Of a DNA stretch of 26,069 nt, positions 8,614 through 16,652 are shown one piece after another. The notes under the pieces were generated by a model. That model was not told where the DNA came from. It made no database searches and saw only the letters and a list, made by a program, of their open reading frames with translations. Each line of letters begins with the position of its first letter. Positions within the stretch are counted from its first letter, which is position 1. The translations under genes and the position numbers were made by a program. Origin of the DNA: Bacteroidaceae bacterium (lineage in GTDB: Bacteria > Bacteroidota > Bacteroidia > Bacteroidales > Bacteroidaceae). The stretch covers positions 1 through 26,069 of the forward strand of contig JAUUPT010000052.1 of the NCBI GenBank assembly GCA_030843315.1. Direction: 5' to 3'.

Positions 8614-8663
8614 AAAAAAATATCCTCTTACCATAATCTGATTAGGTAAGAGGATATTTTTTT
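8614..8663. terminator. Bidirectional terminator, perfect 19-bp stem
   Basis: Arms at 8614-8632 and 8645-8663 are exact reverse complements: a GC-containing core (TATCCTCTTACC) flanked by seven A on the left and seven T on the right, with a 12-base loop. It therefore works as a Rho-independent terminator for both the leucine-rich-repeat gene (plus) and the convergent ABC-F gene (minus). Confidence 0.92.
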
Positions 8664-8677
8664 ATATAGTTATGTTT

Positions 8678-10294
8678 TTACTTTCCGTACATACGCGCCT
8701 TCAGTTCCTTGATATGATCTGAAGTAATGTACTCATCATATTCCATCATCTTGTCGATGATACCATTCGGAGTCAATTCAATGATGCGGTTGGCAACAGT
8801 CTGAATAAACTCATGGTCATGGGATGAGAAGAGGATATTACCTTTATAGGTCTTCAGGTTATTGTTGAATGCCTGGATAGATTCCAAATCGAGGTGATTG
8901 GTCGGTGTATCCAAGATCAAGCAGTTGGCATTGCGAAGCTGCATACGGGCAATCATACAACGCATTTTCTCACCTCCCGACAATACACTTGCCTTTTTCA
9001 GCACTTCCTCACCGGAGAAAAGCATACGACCAAGGAAACTCTTCATATATACTTCGTTGCCCTCACCAAACTGGCCCAGCCAATCCACCAGGTTCAAGTC
9101 CGTATTAAAGAATTCGGTATTGTCCACCGGCAGATAGGCAGTAGTGATGGTAACGCCCCAACTGAATGTTCCGGCATCCGGCTTCATATTATCATTGATG
9201 ATTTCGAACAAAGCAGTCATGGCACGCGGATCATGAGAAAGGAATACCACCTTGTCACCTTTTTCTATGTTGAAGTTGACATCGCGGAACAGTACAGTAC
9301 CGTCATCCAAAGTCTTGGTCAAGCCCGATACTTCCAATATCTGATTGCCCGGTTCGCGTTCGGGCGTAAAGATGATGCCCGGATATTTGCGTGAAGAAGG
9401 TTTGATTTCTTCTACATTCAGTTTCTCCAGCATCTTCTTGCGACTGGTAGTCTGCTTGCTCTTTGCCACGTTGGCACTGAAACGGCGGATAAACTCTTCC
9501 AGCTCTTTCTTCTTCTCCTCAGCCTTGGCCTTCTGGTTCTGCTGCTGACGGAGTGCCAACTGGCTGGACTCATACCAGAAGCTATAGTTACCGGCAAACT
9601 GATTGATCTTTCCGTAATCGATATCTACCGTATGTGTACAAACAGAATCGAGGAAGTGGCGGTCGTGACTCACAACCAATACCGTATGTTCAAAGTTAGA
9701 AAGATATTCTTCCAACCACATCACAGTGTCCATATCCAAGTCATTGGTAGGCTCATCCAGCAACAAGTTATCAGGGTTGCCATAAAGAGCCTGTGCCAGC
9801 ATGACGCGCACCTTTTCTTTATTATTCAACTCGCCCATCAGTTGGTAGTGCTTATCTTCCTTGATGCCCAGTCCGCTCAACAAAGCAGCAGCATCGCTTT
9901 CGGCATTCCATCCGTCCAACTCGGCAAACTTCTCTTCCAGTTCAGAAACTTTCAGTCCGTCTTCATCGGTGAAGTCCTCTTTGGCATACAACTCTTCGCG
10001 CTGTTTCATAATATCCCACAACACGGTATGCCCCATCATTACGGTATCCATAACCGTATAGGCATCCCACTTGAAGTGGTCCTGACTTAAAACGGAAAGA
10101 CGCTCGCCCGGTCCTAACATAATGGAGCCCGTCGTAGGGTCCAGTTCACCGGAGATAGCTTTCAGGAAAGTAGATTTTCCGGCACCATTGGCACCGATAA
10201 TACCGTAACAATTACCACTTGTAAACTTCAGGTTTACATCATTAAACAATACTCTTTTACCAAACTGTACCGAAACATTGGAAACTGTAATCAT
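8678..10294 (-). CDS. ybiT: ABC-F family ATPase, YbiT type, with degenerate second ATP site
   Basis: This 538-residue soluble protein has two ABC domains joined by an ABC-F linker. YbiT-type features include MDTVMMGHTVLWD and RRFSANVAKSKQTTSR. NBD1 has an intact Walker A (GANGAGKST, 34-42) and Walker B with catalytic Glu (LLLDEPTNDLD). Its signature is degenerate: LNNKEK, about 156-161, in place of LSGGxx. NBD2 keeps the signature LSGGEK but has lost Walker A (FLSHDPRAM near 351-359), and the catalytic Glu position is Thr (LDTPTNHLD, T463). ABC-F proteins act on ribosomes in translation. I start at ATG 10294 (MITVSNVSV), where homology begins. Upstream in-frame codons to 10453 run through the probable promoter at 10328-10335 and the divergent grpE promoter. 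Confidence 0.93.
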   Translation of the reverse strand: MITVSNVSVQFGKRVLFNDVNLKFTSGNCYGIIGANGAGKSTFLKAISGELDPTTGSIMLGPGERLSVLSQDHFKWDAYTVMDTVMMGHTVLWDIMKQREELYAKEDFTDEDGLKVSELEEKFAELDGWNAESDAAALLSGLGIKEDKHYQLMGELNNKEKVRVMLAQALYGNPDNLLLDEPTNDLDMDTVMWLEEYLSNFEHTVLVVSHDRHFLDSVCTHTVDIDYGKINQFAGNYSFWYESSQLALRQQQNQKAKAEEKKKELEEFIRRFSANVAKSKQTTSRKKMLEKLNVEEIKPSSRKYPGIIFTPEREPGNQILEVSGLTKTLDDGTVLFRDVNFNIEKGDKVVFLSHDPRAMTALFEIINDNMKPDAGTFSWGVTITTAYLPVDNTEFFNTDLNLVDWLGQFGEGNEVYMKSFLGRMLFSGEEVLKKASVLSGGEKMRCMIARMQLRNANCLILDTPTNHLDLESIQAFNNNLKTYKGNILFSSHDHEFIQTVANRIIELTPNGIIDKMMEYDEYITSDHIKELKARMYGK

Positions 10295-10327
10295 TCTTTT
10301 TTCAATTAACTTTATTCTATTGCGCTG

Positions 10328-10335
10328 CAAAGATA
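10328..10335 (-). promoter_or_regulatory. -7 element of the ABC-F gene
   Basis: The minus strand reads TATCTTTG, exactly TAnnTTTG, 33 bases upstream of the chosen start at 10294. Its position inside the longer possible reading frame supports the shorter start. Confidence 0.6.
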
Positions 10336-10390
10336 GGCATTTTTCTATGAATAGACACATAGAAGCGCTGTCAATCTGGCATAAAAGTAT

Positions 10391-10398
10391 TACCTTTG
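10391..10398 (+). promoter_or_regulatory. -7 element of grpE-dnaJ
   Basis: TACCTTTG matches TAnnTTTG. It faces away from the ABC-F promoter 55 bases to the left and gives a leader of about 70 bases before the grpE start. No CIRCE-like inverted repeat is visible near it. Confidence 0.6.
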
Positions 10399-10476
10399 CA
10401 GCGTTTTTAGCAAAAGCCGCCAATTTGGCAAAGTTTTTGCTGGGACACTTCATATAAACTTAAACCCTTAACAGCA

Positions 10477-11109
10477 ATGAAAGCAAAATCATTTTACAAG
10501 AATAATAAGCATAACAATATGAATCCGAAAGAAAAAGAAAACAACCAGGAAGAAGAGCTGAAAAATCAGACCGCTCCCAACGAATGTGACGAAGAAGTTA
10601 CAGAACAAGAGGCTTCCCAGGAAAACGAAGCCCCTTTGACCGAAGAAGAAAAACTGGCACAAGAGTTGGAGAAAGCCAACGAACAGATTGAAGAGCAGAA
10701 AGACAAATATCTGCGCTTGTCTGCCGAGTTTGACAATTATCGCAAACGTACCATGAAGGAGAAAGCCGAGCTCATCCTCAATGGTGGCGAAAAGAGTATC
10801 AGCAGCATCCTCCCCATCGTGGATGACTTTGAGCGCGCCCTCAAGAATATGGAAACAGCTACCGACGTAGCTGCCGTAAAGGAGGGTGTAGAACTAATCT
10901 ACAACAAGTTCATGGCCGTATTGGGACAGAACGGAGTAAAAGTGATTGAAACCAAAGATCAACCGCTTGACACAGACTATCACGAAGCCATTGCCGTGAT
11001 TCCGGCACCTGATGAAGCACTGAAAGGCAAAATTCTGGACTGCGTACAAACCGGTTACACACTAAACGACAAAGTGATCCGTCATGCCAAAGTGGTAGTC
11101 GGAGAATAA
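10477..11109 (+). CDS. grpE: GrpE nucleotide exchange factor
   Basis: GrpE dimerises and releases ADP from DnaK. The 210-residue product has a very acidic N-terminal region (about 20-65, runs of Glu), then a long coiled coil (about 65-120) containing YLRLSAEFDNYRKRT, and the C-terminal beta domain ending with HEAIAVIPAP and the VIRHAKVVVGE terminus typical of GrpE. An internal ATG at 10519 (MNPKEKENN) is an equally reasonable start, since the first 14 residues are basic and unlike the rest. dnaJ follows after an 11-bp gap, the usual grpE-dnaJ pair, while dnaK is not in the window. Cytoplasmic. Confidence 0.95.
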   Translation: MKAKSFYKNNKHNNMNPKEKENNQEEELKNQTAPNECDEEVTEQEASQENEAPLTEEEKLAQELEKANEQIEEQKDKYLRLSAEFDNYRKRTMKEKAELILNGGEKSISSILPIVDDFERALKNMETATDVAAVKEGVELIYNKFMAVLGQNGVKVIETKDQPLDTDYHEAIAVIPAPDEALKGKILDCVQTGYTLNDKVIRHAKVVVGE

Positions 11110-11120
11110 CATAAAACTGT

Positions 11121-12290
11121 ATGGAAAAAAGAGATTACTACGAAGTATTAGAGGTTGAAAAGACAGCAACGCTGGAAGAAATAAAGAAAGCCTATCGCAA
11201 AAAGGCCATCCAATATCACCCGGACAAAAACCCGGGCGACAAAGTAGCCGAAGAGAAATTCAAAGAAGCGGCAGAGGCATACGACGTACTAAGCAATCAG
11301 GATAAGCGTGCCCGTTACGACCAATTCGGCCATGCCGGACTGGGTGGCGCTGCCGGCAACGGAGGACCGTTCGGTGGTTTCAGTGGTGGTATGTCTATGG
11401 ACGACATCTTCTCCATGTTTGGTGATATCTTTGGCGGGCACAGCGGAGGCTTCAGCGGTTTCGGCGGCTTCGGTGGAGGTGGCGGCACACAACAGCGTCG
11501 CTATCGCGGTTCGGACTTACGCGTCAAGGTGAAGCTGAACCTGAAAGAAATCTCTACCGGTGTAGAAAAGAAGTTCAAACTGAAGAAATACGTTCCGTGT
11601 ACTCACTGTCACGGCACAGGTGCCGAGGGCGACAGCGGTGCAGAAACTTGTTCAACCTGTAAGGGTAGCGGTACGGTGATCCGTAACCAGCAGACCATCT
11701 TGGGCACCATGCAGACGCGTGCCACTTGTCCTACTTGTAATGGTGAAGGCAAAATCATTAAGAACAAGTGTAAGGAGTGTGCCGGCGAAGGCATCGTCTA
11801 CGGAGAAGAAGTAGTTACCGTAAATATACCGAAAGGCGTTGCAGAAGGCATGCAGCTCTCTATGGGTGGAAAAGGTAATGCCGGCAAGCACAATGGTGTG
11901 CCGGGCGACCTGCTGATTCTCGTAGAAGAAGAACCGGATAAAGAACTGATCCGCGACGAAAACGACTTGATCTATAACCTGCTCCTCAGTTTCCCGGCAG
12001 CAGCCTTGGGTGGTTCGGTAGAAATTCCGACCATAGATGGCAAGGTGAAGGTGAAGATTGATTCGGGTACACAACCGGGCAAGGTACTCCGTCTGCGCGG
12101 CAAAGGCTTGCCAAGCGTAAACGGATACGGAACAGGAGACTTGCTGGTAAATATCAGTGTATACGTGCCTGAAAGCTTGAACAAGGACGAAAAGAAAGCT
12201 TTGGAAAAGATGGAAGATTCGGAAAACTTTAAACCGAATACATCAATTAAGGAGAAAATATTCAAGAAGTTCAAGAGTCTCTTCGATTAA
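11121..12290 (+). CDS. dnaJ: Chaperone DnaJ (Hsp40, type I)
   Basis: The 389-residue co-chaperone is complete. The J domain has the HPD motif (H33-D35) that stimulates DnaK ATPase. A long Gly/Phe-rich linker follows (about 70-130), then four zinc-binding CxxCxGxG repeats (CTHCHGTG, CSTCKGSG, CPTCNGEG, CKECAGEG), and the C-terminal substrate-binding domain (GKGLPSVNGYGTGDLLV). It lies 11 bp downstream of grpE and is presumably co-transcribed from the promoter at 10391. It ends with a basic tail (KEKIFKKFKSLFD). Cytoplasmic, acting in protein folding together with DnaK and GrpE. Confidence 0.97.
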   Translation: MEKRDYYEVLEVEKTATLEEIKKAYRKKAIQYHPDKNPGDKVAEEKFKEAAEAYDVLSNQDKRARYDQFGHAGLGGAAGNGGPFGGFSGGMSMDDIFSMFGDIFGGHSGGFSGFGGFGGGGGTQQRRYRGSDLRVKVKLNLKEISTGVEKKFKLKKYVPCTHCHGTGAEGDSGAETCSTCKGSGTVIRNQQTILGTMQTRATCPTCNGEGKIIKNKCKECAGEGIVYGEEVVTVNIPKGVAEGMQLSMGGKGNAGKHNGVPGDLLILVEEEPDKELIRDENDLIYNLLLSFPAAALGGSVEIPTIDGKVKVKIDSGTQPGKVLRLRGKGLPSVNGYGTGDLLVNISVYVPESLNKDEKKALEKMEDSENFKPNTSIKEKIFKKFKSLFD

Positions 12291-12322
12291 ACGTATCAAT
12301 TCCTTTTATAAAAATCAAGGAG

Positions 12323-12362
12323 CAGTTGGGGAAATATTTTTCTCCAGTTGGGAAAAAATATT
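12323..12362. repeat. Direct repeat CAGTTGGG plus AT-only hairpin after dnaJ
   Basis: CAGTTGGG occurs at 12323-12330 and 12345-12352, 22 bases apart. AATATTTTT (12333-12341) pairs with AAAAATATT (12354-12362). The stem is A/T only and no T run follows, so terminator activity for dnaJ is doubtful. Confidence 0.4.
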
Positions 12363-12377
12363 CAGGAGTTTTTCAAA

Positions 12378-12420
12378 CAAAAAGAAAGAAAGAGGTTATG
12401 TCGGAACGGCATAACCTCTT
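12378..12420 (-). terminator. Terminator of the nan-type operon (possibly shared with dnaJ)
   Basis: A perfect 11-bp inverted repeat, AAGAGGTTATG (12390-12400) and CATAACCTCTT (12410-12420), encloses a 9-base loop. On the minus strand it lies 16 bases after the creatininase-family stop and is followed by a T-rich tract (TCTTTCTTTTTG). On the plus strand the tail (CTTGTATCTTTT) is weaker but could also stop dnaJ transcripts. Confidence 0.8.
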
Positions 12421-12436
12421 CTTGTATCTTTTGACG

Positions 12437-13198
12437 TTAGGAATAGATATTCCCCTGCACCAACTCGGCAAACAAGTCGGCATACTTGTCAGCCACAGCG
12501 GTGGCAAAACGGCATCCCTTCTCGGCAGTGGAAAGTTGAGGATTTCCAATGCCGGTATCTTCGCTCACCTTCTGCCAGTTACGGGGAATCCATGCCACTT
12601 TTTCGCGCAAAGATTTCGAGGCAAAGGATTTATAGTGACCTTCTCCCGCTTCATCAAGACATACCAGTTCAGGGTGGTAGTACATCATGACAGAAGTTTC
12701 CAATTCGTCGGCATGATCACCCGGAGCATCAAAATATTCTTTGGCAGGAAGCACGGCAAACCAGTCACTGACGGCAATCAGAAAGTCGGGATAATCTACT
12801 GATAAATCACGAATCATGTTTTTAAAGTTGTTGCCTCCATGACCGTTGACAATAACCATCCGATGAATACCTTGAACATGAAGGGAAGCTACAATATCAG
12901 TTAATATTGCTTTCTGAGTTTCATAACGCGTATGCACACAAAAGCTTAACTCACGTTGCCCCGGATTTTGAGAACCCATCGTCACTGCCGGCATCACCAT
13001 ACAACGCACACCATAACGTTCCCAAACACGTACGGCAGCATCTACTGCCACGTCATGAGACAGTATGCAATCCGTGAGGTAAGGCAGATGCAAATTATGA
13101 GGTTCCGTAGCCCCCCAAGGCAACACTGCTAAATCATATTTCAAGTCTTTCACCTTTCCATAGCAGGAAACGGTAAGGTCTATTTCTGTTCTTTCCAT
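12437..13198 (-). CDS. Creatininase family amidohydrolase
   Basis: The 253-residue cytosolic-looking protein (no signal peptide) carries creatininase-family metal motifs: E32, H34 and D43 in ATEPHNLHLPYLTD, H120 in NGHGGN, and HADELETS (H162, E167). These match the spacing of the dinuclear-metal ligands in creatininase. G122 replaces the creatininase Glu there, as in other branches of the family, where the later Glu (here E167) is the likely replacement ligand. Members hydrolyse cyclic or linear amides of varied substrates, so creatinine is not implied. It begins 7 bp after the stop of the secreted propeller gene and is last in the sialic-acid-type operon, which suggests an amide- or lactam-containing sugar acid. 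The true substrate is unknown. Confidence 0.9.
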   Translation of the reverse strand: MERTEIDLTVSCYGKVKDLKYDLAVLPWGATEPHNLHLPYLTDCILSHDVAVDAAVRVWERYGVRCMVMPAVTMGSQNPGQRELSFCVHTRYETQKAILTDIVASLHVQGIHRMVIVNGHGGNNFKNMIRDLSVDYPDFLIAVSDWFAVLPAKEYFDAPGDHADELETSVMMYYHPELVCLDEAGEGHYKSFASKSLREKVAWIPRNWQKVSEDTGIGNPQLSTAEKGCRFATAVADKYADLFAELVQGNIYS

Positions 13199-13205
13199 TG
13201 TTCGT

Positions 13206-14876
13206 TTATCGGATATCAGTACCTGAAGCGTTTAAACCTGGGCCTCCTCCGGCTGTGTAACCACGGCTTTCACCTGTTTTCCACGGAGAGATCCAGAAGG
13301 CATACAAGTCACCATCGGTCAGATAGAATTTAAGACGGATATTCTTTCCCGACAGTGCAGACAAGTCTTTCATGTTCTTCCAAGTAACCATTTGCCTGGT
13401 ACTGTTCTGCTTCTTCAATACAACAGATTCTTTTTTAGTAAATCCCGGTATAGGATTGCCTGTTTCGTCCAGAACTTCAACAGCTAAAGCGGATTTTTTA
13501 TTCCGTACGTCGACGTTAACAAAAAGATATTTCCCGTCGAAAGACAGTTGCTCTGTCGTCAAAAAGCCCTCCTGCTTTCCTGCCTGCATAGATACAAAAC
13601 CATCACGCCGGAGAGTAGCAAGTCCCGTAGAGGTATGACTATCCCACATTATCTTACTCAAGCGGCGACCGCTGGAATAAAAATAGAGAGAATCGCCTAC
13701 AATCAGGGGAACACCGTTAATGGACTGCATATTTCCCCAGTTCCAAGCGCCTTCGGATTCGTTGACATTCATAAAAGGTTGATGCGTGGGACGGGAAAAG
13801 TGAAAACCGTCACGGCTATACCCCAAAGACACCACGTTGCGCTTCTGTATGCCGTCGCGTTCGCAAACGCGGTTCTCCGGTCCTGCCCATGCTGCATAGA
13901 GTCCCAGCATGATGCTTTCGTAGGGAATGGCATCGAAGTTGTAAATGCCCGGTTCTACTTCCGGATACTTCTCATGCCGGAGTTCCTTCTCATCCGGTGT
14001 AAACCAAAAAATGATATTCTTGTCATCGGCATCCTTGCGCGTGCGATGTGCCAGGCTAACCAGCATTTCCGGATCGCTATTCTCAATATAATAACGGGAA
14101 CGGCTTGACACCGGAGTACCTGCACGCATACTCAACGCCCATTTCTTGGTGAAAGGATTATAGAAAGCGGTAGTGCGATCACCCTGGTCACCGGACTGGG
14201 CCACACCTCTACTCCAATGAATACCGTCTGCTGAATACTTCAAAACAACTTGCCAACGGCGATCTTCAGGACGACGTTCAATGTTGAAGAACTTCCAGCG
14301 CTTGGCAGGATCTTTTTCTTCACGATCCAACCATACGGTAGATGCATCACGATTGCAGGTATCTACAATATTAGTGCCCGGAACAATATCCTGATTTACC
14401 TTCTTCCACAGTTTTCCATCTTCCGACTCGGCGTAGCAGGTATAGAACGTCTGCTTGTCTTCCTTATGAATGGTGCCGGCACCGGCAAGATACCACATTT
14501 TGTACTTTCCGTCTTTATCATCGTACCAGATGCCGTCGCTGAACGGAGCGGCATACAAAGCCCCCTCGATTGTTTTTTCCCATTCTTTGTCCGGTTCCAG
14601 TATAGGGTTGCCGGCATAGAAGTTGGGAGTATGATACACACTCTTCAAGTTTGTTTCTTGAATCAGGAAGCTATCTACAAACAGCTGACGACCTGTATTC
14701 ACAGGAATTACAGCGGGCTTATTTTCCAAATAAGGTACCGGCATTTCCATGCGGACAGTAGGCACCGGACGACGGGGTGGCCACTGATCGGGGAGCGTGA
14801 TACCATTGTGCAAGGTTTGTGCAAACATCAATGAAGTTATCCCCAGCATAAACAGGCTTACTAAAATCTTTCGCAT
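13206..14876 (-). CDS. Secreted beta-propeller glycosidase-like protein, undefined family
   Basis: The 556-residue protein has a signal peptide (residues 1-19, ending MFAQ) and no lipobox, so it is periplasmic or exported. The body (about 60-440) looks like a five-bladed beta-propeller of the GH32/GH43/GH117-like type, with RQLFVDSFLI, NPILEPDKEWE, YKMWYLAG, NRDASTVWLD and ESEGAWNWGNM. The C-terminus (about 450-556) looks like a beta-sandwich. Three Asp-box-like turns (SxDGxxW/F) occur at 151-157, 215-221 and 354-360. The FRIP and Arg-triad layout of GH33 sialidases is not evident. It lies 66 bp after susD, past an intercistronic hairpin, and 7 bp before the creatininase-family gene. Context suggests action on a sialylated or other ulosonic-acid glycan. 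I cannot assign a family number. Confidence 0.85.
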   Translation of the reverse strand: MRKILVSLFMLGITSLMFAQTLHNGITLPDQWPPRRPVPTVRMEMPVPYLENKPAVIPVNTGRQLFVDSFLIQETNLKSVYHTPNFYAGNPILEPDKEWEKTIEGALYAAPFSDGIWYDDKDGKYKMWYLAGAGTIHKEDKQTFYTCYAESEDGKLWKKVNQDIVPGTNIVDTCNRDASTVWLDREEKDPAKRWKFFNIERRPEDRRWQVVLKYSADGIHWSRGVAQSGDQGDRTTAFYNPFTKKWALSMRAGTPVSSRSRYYIENSDPEMLVSLAHRTRKDADDKNIIFWFTPDEKELRHEKYPEVEPGIYNFDAIPYESIMLGLYAAWAGPENRVCERDGIQKRNVVSLGYSRDGFHFSRPTHQPFMNVNESEGAWNWGNMQSINGVPLIVGDSLYFYSSGRRLSKIMWDSHTSTGLATLRRDGFVSMQAGKQEGFLTTEQLSFDGKYLFVNVDVRNKKSALAVEVLDETGNPIPGFTKKESVVLKKQNSTRQMVTWKNMKDLSALSGKNIRLKFYLTDGDLYAFWISPWKTGESRGYTAGGGPGLNASGTDIR

Positions 14877-14908
14877 AATTGTTATTGTATTAAATAAATT
14901 GAGTAAAT

Positions 14909-14932
14909 GGAAGAGGAGCGGAGTCCTCTTCC
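14909..14932 (-). promoter_or_regulatory. Intercistronic hairpin between susD and the propeller gene
   Basis: A perfect 9-bp stem, GGAAGAGGA (14909-14917) and TCCTCTTCC (14924-14932), has a 6-base loop. It stands 10 bases after the susD stop. No T run follows on the minus strand (next bases CATTTACTC), so it is more likely an mRNA stabiliser or processing site, or a partial attenuator, than a full terminator. Confidence 0.65.
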
Positions 14933-14942
14933 TTAAGCTATA

Positions 14943-16640
14943 TTAGTTCCACCCCGGATTATTCTCCGTAATATATGGATTTCCTTCCACTTCATCAACC
15001 GGAATAGGCATCCATTCGTCACGCCCTTTCTGGAATCCTAAATAGGCGGAAATATTATACTGCTTGAAGTTAGGATCGGAAGCATCCAGTTCGGCAAAGC
15101 GTTCTGCCACTTTTCCCCAACGGAGAAGGTCGTAGAAGCGATGTCCTTCCTGGGTAAGTTCCAAAATACGCTCATTCTCTATGACCTTCATGTCGACAGA
15201 AGACAAAGCGGGCATATTCACACTGGGCCGTGCACGCACCTCGTTAACAGCTTGCAGCGGTGTCAGCTTACCCTGCTTACCACCGGAAATAACCGACTCG
15301 GCATACATCAACAATACATCGGCATAGCGAATATAAGTGTAATTCAAGCCATTGGCACGCAGGTTGCCAATCCACATATTATTACCCGGATTCTTAGAAG
15401 GAAGCGTCCAGTCGAGATTCTTGCGGCAAGCCGACTTGTATTTTCCGGCTTGAGCACTGACGATGCCAAAACCTTTAGTTACAACTCCATCCTTTTCCGC
15501 ATAATAATATTCATTAAATGGTTTCCCATCGAAGACAAGCACCTTATCACCCTCTTTTGCATTGATTTCAGGGGCTGTATCATCGAATATCAAAGTACCG
15601 AACATACGTGAATCGGTCTTTCCGTTAGCATCCTTAGAAGCTACAAAAGTATCGTATACCCATTGGTGGATGACGTGAGCGTTATTAGAGACTAATGAAG
15701 GAGGCTGATTTCCACGAGGATCTCTCCATACGCCACTATCCGTCAGCCCCGGATTGAAACCTGTATTGACGGCATCACCCACAAATTGGAATTCAAGAAT
15801 GGACTCATCGTTGTTTTCGGTAGCTACCTTGAAATTATCATTATAGTCAGCCATCAACTTATAATCTCCGTGTTCACCTCTAATAATTTCATCAAAGCAT
15901 TCGGCAGCTTCATTATAATAGGTGACCGATGAATTACCATAATACTTCTCTATTCCACTGCGATACAGATAGGCCTTACCCAGCAAAGCTGTAGCCGAAG
16001 CACTCGTAACGCGTCCCAGGTTATCGCCTTTCCAGAAACCTTTCTTAGGCAGCAATTCTTTTGCTTTCTTCAAATCGGAGATAATGAAATCCCATGTAGC
16101 CTCCGGAGCCGACTGCGGTTTGTAATCCTTGGAAGACTTCGGGAAGTTCTCCATCAAAGGAATGTTACGGAAGTTCAGGAACAAGAACCAATGAGAGAAA
16201 GCTCGCAAGAAATAGGCTTCACCCAAGTAAGCGTTCTTCAGTTCTACGTTAGAGAACTCTACGTCGGGAATAACCTCAATCATCTGGCAAGCCTGAGAAG
16301 CTGCCGTATAGAACAACTGATAGGGCTGAACGATGGTGTACCAGGAAGAAGTCAACGAAGCACAGTATTGTCCCGGCACTCCGTAGTCGGTACGATCACT
16401 GCTCTCGTCACCACGGTTGGCCATGAGGCGGGTGGCAGAAACGCCCATAGAACGGGGGGTAGTCACGTAGGAATAGATTCCCATCACACCTTTATTGATA
16501 TTCTCGGGTGTACTGTAGAAAGAGCTCACGTCTTGTTGGTTCGGATTGACGGCAAGTTCGTCAAAGATATCATTGCAAGAGCTTAATGACAAACCTACTA
16601 TTGCCAATGCCGACATTACTATTTTACTATATTTTTTCAT
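14943..16640 (-). CDS. SusD-like outer-membrane nutrient-binding lipoprotein
   Basis: The 565-residue lipoprotein has a signal peptide with lipobox LSSC (C22), then the SusD/RagB fold. Features include an N-terminal TPR-like part (YSTPENINKGVMGIYSYV, YFLRAFSHWFLFLNF, ATALLGKAYLYRSG) and the typical C-terminal signature (YIRYADVLLMYAE, NEVRARPSV, ERILELTQEGHRFYDLLRWG). SusD proteins cap the SusC channel and bind the glycan at the cell surface. It starts 12 bp after the susC stop, so the two form the usual pair. Ligand specificity cannot be read from the sequence. The sialic-acid-type operon suggests a sialylated or ulosonic-acid substrate. It looks complete. Confidence 0.96.
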   Translation of the reverse strand: MKKYSKIVMSALAIVGLSLSSCNDIFDELAVNPNQQDVSSFYSTPENINKGVMGIYSYVTTPRSMGVSATRLMANRGDESSDRTDYGVPGQYCASLTSSWYTIVQPYQLFYTAASQACQMIEVIPDVEFSNVELKNAYLGEAYFLRAFSHWFLFLNFRNIPLMENFPKSSKDYKPQSAPEATWDFIISDLKKAKELLPKKGFWKGDNLGRVTSASATALLGKAYLYRSGIEKYYGNSSVTYYNEAAECFDEIIRGEHGDYKLMADYNDNFKVATENNDESILEFQFVGDAVNTGFNPGLTDSGVWRDPRGNQPPSLVSNNAHVIHQWVYDTFVASKDANGKTDSRMFGTLIFDDTAPEINAKEGDKVLVFDGKPFNEYYYAEKDGVVTKGFGIVSAQAGKYKSACRKNLDWTLPSKNPGNNMWIGNLRANGLNYTYIRYADVLLMYAESVISGGKQGKLTPLQAVNEVRARPSVNMPALSSVDMKVIENERILELTQEGHRFYDLLRWGKVAERFAELDASDPNFKQYNISAYLGFQKGRDEWMPIPVDEVEGNPYITENNPGWN

Positions 16641-16652
16641 CGTCGTAACATT

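Noticed and set aside
10295..10453. N-terminal extension of the ABC-F gene
   Set aside because: It spans both divergent promoters and adds sequence unlike ABC-F proteins.
12323..12362. AT hairpin as the dnaJ terminator
   Set aside because: The stem is A/T only and no T tract follows; the 12390-12420 hairpin is a better candidate.
12326..12802. Plus-strand open frame of 158 codons after dnaJ
   Set aside because: It runs through the operon terminator hairpin and then antisense to the creatininase-family gene.
13206..14876. Calling the propeller protein a GH33 sialidase because of its Asp-box-like motifs
   Set aside because: The FRIP motif and arginine triad are not evident, and Asp-box turns occur in other propellers.
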